This document shows positions 61,381 to 64,000 of a DNA stretch of 64,000 nt, one piece after another. This stretch comes from Flavobacterium gyeonganense (GTDB lineage Bacteria; Bacteroidota; Bacteroidia; Flavobacteriales; Flavobacteriaceae). The translations under genes were made by a program, and so were the position numbers. The notes beneath the pieces were generated by a model that worked only from the letters and a program-made list of their open reading frames with translations, made no database searches and had not been told where the DNA came from. The DNA is taken from NCBI RefSeq assembly GCF_029625295.1, contig NZ_CP121112.1, positions 3,224,001 to 3,288,000 of the forward strand. The letters run 5' to 3'. Each line of letters begins with the position of its first letter. Position 1 is the stretch's first letter.

Positions 61381-61884
61381 TTAGAATTTTATAAAATTAC
61401 CTTCTGAAAATTCCGAGTTATATTGTTTGAATAAAACTTTTCGTGCTTGATCCCCAGCTTTTATTACTCGTGATTTTGATTGAAAACAGATTTGAGAAAA
61501 AATGGAGAATGAATTTAAATCAATCTTAGAATTATAAAAATCAATAGTTGAAATTAATTGTTTAACTGCATCTTTCCTTTCTTTGTTTCTATTTCTGGGT
61601 TTAACATCTTTTGATTCAATGAAATAAATGTTTTTGTTTTCATATATTACCCAATCACATTTTTTTGAATTTTCATTCTTCATGATAGAATACTCATTTT
61701 CTAGGAACAAAATTTCTTTCAAATTTTCATTTTCCAAACACAGATTCCAATATTCTTCTTCAGATCTGAACTCAACTATGGAATCTTTTATTTCTTCTAG
61801 AAAGTAAATTGGATTTGCTAATATTTTATAGCAGACATCTTTTTCTAAATCAGGAAAATTGGCTAATAATTCTTCAAAATTCAT
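61381..61884 (-). CDS. PD-(D/E)XK nuclease-like protein of a two-gene cassette
   Basis: The 167-residue protein has a helical N-terminus followed by a likely PD-(D/E)XK core: Glu62/Glu64 in LFLENEYS, Asp77 in KKCDWVIYENKN, Glu90 and Lys92 in IYFIESKDV, and Gln109 in DAVKQLISTI. The D-x12-ExK spacing and the later Gln match this nuclease fold, but I place it by pattern and not by a family name. It follows the ATPase gene with a four-base overlap (61881-61884), so the two are co-translated. Together they look like an ATPase-nuclease defence pair; targets are unknown. The coding DNA is very AT-rich. Confidence 0.62.
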   Translation of the reverse strand: MNFEELLANFPDLEKDVCYKILANPIYFLEEIKDSIVEFRSEEEYWNLCLENENLKEILFLENEYSIMKNENSKKCDWVIYENKNIYFIESKDVKPRNRNKERKDAVKQLISTIDFYNSKIDLNSFSIFSQICFQSKSRVIKAGDQARKVLFKQYNSEFSEGNFIKF

Positions 61885-63137
61885 AAATCTAATAATTTAT
61901 CAAATTCATCAGCAAAAGTATCAGAAACACCATCAATCATATTTTCAGAAATCTGACCTAATTTATCATTCACTATTTTTTTTGCTTTACCATTTTTCAA
62001 TTCGTAAGCAATAAAGTTTTTAGGATTTAGCCAGGATTCTTTTTTTATAATTTTATTTACTTCTTTTGGATTTTTTTGTCCTTTGTCATAAGCTAATAAT
62101 AAATTGTTTATAGATGCTAAAACAAAAGGGCTATGAGTGGTAAGAATTAAATTTTTTCTGTCAAACAAACAGTTTTTGATTAAATATTGAATTAATAAAT
62201 GTTGTGCTTTTGGATATAAATTCAATTCAGGTTCTTCAACTACAAAATTAAAATTGTATTCTTCTTTTAATGATTTTGAATATTCAACTAATAGTAAAAT
62301 TGGAATTATGGATTGTAATCCAGAAGCAGATTCTAATAAGTCAACTTTTTCATTTTCATTATGATATATGTAGGATGTTTTTCCCTCTCTTTTATATTTG
62401 AAATTTTTATTGATAATAGTTAAAGGCAATTCTTTAATAGTATGAATTGCTTTTTCGTATTCTTGACCAATTTCTAAAAGATGTTTTGGGATTTGAATAT
62501 TGTTATTAATTAAACCTAAAGTATGTTCAATAATTAGGTGTAAAAAATTTCTTTCAGAAGGAATGTATAATGAGTCAAATTTAATATTAATACCATATTC
62601 TATTAGTATATTTTCATAATACAGAAAAAAATCTACAATTGGAATTTCATACGATTTGGTTCCGTCATTGAAATAATCATTTAGTTTTTTAAAAATATCG
62701 TTAACTATTTGTGGAGTAAATTGATTTTTCCAATTAGATATCAAATCATGTTTTAGAAGGTTTTTGAATTTTTCATTTTGACTTTCCTTATTTGATTTGC
62801 TATTTTTTAAGAAAATTACAAATTGTTCTTTAATTAACTCTCTTGGATTTGTTTTTGAATATTCATTATTGTTCAATGTAAAACTATAGTCTCCTTTTGA
62901 GTAACTAATAAAAGTCTTATCATTGGTAAATGATTTCATATTATATTTATTTAATTCCTGCTCAAATGGAATTTTACTATCTCGTCTAAAATTTTCATCT
63001 TCTAATATCGAAATTAATTTAGCCAAAGTACTCTTCCCAGAAGCCTGCGCCCCAATAAAAGTAACCATTTCTCTAACTTCGATATCAATATCTTTTAGAG
63101 GTCCGAAATTTTTAACAATAAGTTTTGCTCTTTCCAT
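61881..63137 (-). CDS. ABC-type ATPase (AAA_15/AAA_21, OLD-like) of a two-gene cassette
   Basis: The 418-residue ATPase has Walker A GAQASGKST (29-37), an ABC-like signature ESASGLQS (269-276), Walker B NFVVEEPELNLYP (297-309) and the H-loop LTTHSPFVL (332-340). The large insert between Walker A and the signature holds SLYIPSERNFLHL. The TOPRIM nuclease domain of OLD proteins is absent. Such ATPases occur in many two-gene anti-phage systems as sensors that control a partner effector. Here the partner is the overlapping nuclease-like gene. It lies just downstream of lysS but behind the lysS terminator, with its own -7 box five bases before the ATG, so its mRNA may be leaderless. Confidence 0.85.
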   Translation of the reverse strand: MERAKLIVKNFGPLKDIDIEVREMVTFIGAQASGKSTLAKLISILEDENFRRDSKIPFEQELNKYNMKSFTNDKTFISYSKGDYSFTLNNNEYSKTNPRELIKEQFVIFLKNSKSNKESQNEKFKNLLKHDLISNWKNQFTPQIVNDIFKKLNDYFNDGTKSYEIPIVDFFLYYENILIEYGINIKFDSLYIPSERNFLHLIIEHTLGLINNNIQIPKHLLEIGQEYEKAIHTIKELPLTIINKNFKYKREGKTSYIYHNENEKVDLLESASGLQSIIPILLLVEYSKSLKEEYNFNFVVEEPELNLYPKAQHLLIQYLIKNCLFDRKNLILTTHSPFVLASINNLLLAYDKGQKNPKEVNKIIKKESWLNPKNFIAYELKNGKAKKIVNDKLGQISENMIDGVSDTFADEFDKLLDL

Positions 63138-63142
63138 GTTTT

Positions 63143-63150
63143 CAAAATTA
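63143..63150 (-). promoter_or_regulatory. -7 promoter element of the ATPase-nuclease cassette
   Basis: The minus strand reads TAATTTTG, an exact TAnnTTTG, with only five bases before the ATG. The transcript would start at or very near the start codon. Confidence 0.45.
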
Positions 63151-63169
63151 AGGAAAATATTTATATATG

Positions 63170-63199
63170 AAAAAGGAGCTTCAATAAAAGCTCCTTTTT
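63170..63199 (-). terminator. Terminator of lysS
   Basis: AAAAAGGAGCTT (63170-63181) and AAGCTCCTTTTT (63188-63199) pair perfectly, with a U run on the minus strand. It separates lysS from the ATPase gene. Confidence 0.85.
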
Positions 63200-63224
63200 A
63201 AATTTTATATAATTTTGGAGGAAT

Positions 63225-64000
63225 TTACCCCACCAACTCGACAAACTTAAACTCACCCTCAACAGCCACTTTCGTTAAACCGTGTTTAGATAAATTTTTC
63301 ATCGAAGCATCCCATTTTTTACCGCTTAAATTTGCAGTAATTTTTAGTTGCTGAAGATCCATTTTATTGTCATTTCCTTTCAATAAATCAACGATGAATT
63401 TCTCTTCATCAGAAAGTTCAATTGTTTGCTTTTTCTCCGGACGCATTTGTGGGAACAATAAAACTTCCTGAATAGAAGCATTATTTGTTAAATACATAAT
63501 CAAACGATCCATTCCAATTCCCATTCCGGATGTTGGAGGCATTCCGTATTCAAGAGCTCTTAAGAAATCTTCATCAATAATTCCGTTAGCTTCATCATCA
63601 CCTTTTGCAGCCAGACGCATTTGATCTTCAAAACGCTCTCTTTGATCAATTGGGTCATTCAGTTCAGAATACGCATTTGCGATTTCTTTTCCGCAAACCA
63701 TTAATTCAAAACGCTCTGTCAAGTCTGGATTATCGCGGTGCTCTTTACAAAGCGGCGACATTTCTTTTGGATAATCCGTAATAAAAGTTGGCTGAATATA
63801 ATTTCCTTCACATTTAGCTCCAAAAATCTCATCAATCAATTTCCCTTTACCCATTGTATTGTCAACCTCGATACCCATGCCGCGCGCTGCTTCAAACAAT
63901 TCCTGTTCTGTTTTACCAGAAATATCAAAACCAGTAAAATGTTTGATAGAATCTGTCATCGTCACACGGGCATAAGGCGCTTTAAAATTGATGGTGTGCT
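63225..64000 (-). CDS. lysS: Lysyl-tRNA synthetase, C-terminal part (cut by window edge)
   Basis: The frame runs off the right edge (it continues upstream of an internal GTG at 63965 as HTINFKAPYAR), so about 258 residues are visible here. It shows the class II core with FEDQMRLAAKGDDEANGIID, the GMPPTSGMGIGMDRLIMYLT motif 3 region and VLLFPQMRPEKK, typical of LysS. A C-terminal ~55-residue extension with KMDLQQLKITANLSGKKWDA forms a small helical domain seen in Bacteroidota. The enzyme charges tRNA-Lys. The terminator follows 26 bases after the stop. Confidence 0.95.
   Translation of the reverse strand, partial: HTINFKAPYARVTMTDSIKHFTGFDISGKTEQELFEAARGMGIEVDNTMGKGKLIDEIFGAKCEGNYIQPTFITDYPKEMSPLCKEHRDNPDLTERFELMVCGKEIANAYSELNDPIDQRERFEDQMRLAAKGDDEANGIIDEDFLRALEYGMPPTSGMGIGMDRLIMYLTNNASIQEVLLFPQMRPEKKQTIELSDEEKFIVDLLKGNDNKMDLQQLKITANLSGKKWDASMKNLSKHGLTKVAVEGEFKFVELVG

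Noticed and set aside
63225..63965. Short lysyl-tRNA synthetase starting at GTG 63965
   Set aside because: The frame continues to the window edge and the upstream residues belong to the enzyme, so this is a partial gene and not a short form.

Overview
The window looks like chromosome of a Flavobacterium-type member of the Bacteroidota. The DNA is AT-rich. Several promoters carry the Bacteroidota -7 element TAnnTTTG, and starts lack Shine-Dalgarno sequences. Family content fits as well: SusC/SusD with an ECF sigma/FecR pair, group III truncated haemoglobin, long-form phenylalanine hydroxylase, DKNYY and DUF4136 proteins. Many gaps carry the palindromic repeats typical of this genus. No rRNA, tRNA, CRISPR array, prophage or complete insertion sequence was seen.

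Layout. 1-12.2 kb: start of prfC (edge), a SurA-like foldase, a MoxR ATPase, two different aconitases (acnB, then an AcnA-type enzyme), a LysM-NlpC/P60 hydrolase and an APC amino-acid permease. 12.2-23.9 kb, minus strand: a high-affinity K+ uptake locus. In transcription order it runs: NtrC-type sigma-54 response regulator, 93-aa protein, two micro membrane peptides (the second is KdpF), kdpA, kdpB, kdpC, porin, stand-alone KdpD sensor domain, separate histidine kinase. Most junctions in this locus carry a different inverted-repeat element. 24-33.5 kb: oxidoreductase and stress-type genes, a broken GIY-YIG nuclease gene between two copies of one repeat, phenylalanine hydroxylase, truncated haemoglobin, and ilvA behind a previously unlisted Ile-rich leader peptide and terminator. 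33.5-40.6 kb: hutU, hydroxyacid dehydrogenase, a DUF5522-like mini-gene, a small HEXXH membrane protein, a PLP deaminase, a glucosaminidase-LysM lipoprotein and hemL. 40.9-55.3 kb, minus strand: an ECF sigma/FecR/STN-SusC/SusD/TlpA-like/S9 peptidase/M16 peptidase locus, probably for peptide uptake and digestion; the S9 gene is frameshifted at a run of seven A. 55.8-64 kb: CopD-like protein with nadA-nadB, an LdhA-type dehydrogenase, a lipoprotein, a two-gene ABC-type ATPase plus PD-(D/E)XK-like nuclease cassette (candidate defence module), and the 3' part of lysS at the edge.

The two most notable items are the ilvA attenuator (19-aa leader with eight isoleucines, a terminator hairpin and a competing antiterminator pairing, all visible in the bases) and the ATPase-nuclease cassette beside lysS. 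The kdp locus is unusual in its split sensor, sigma-54 regulator and repeat load.
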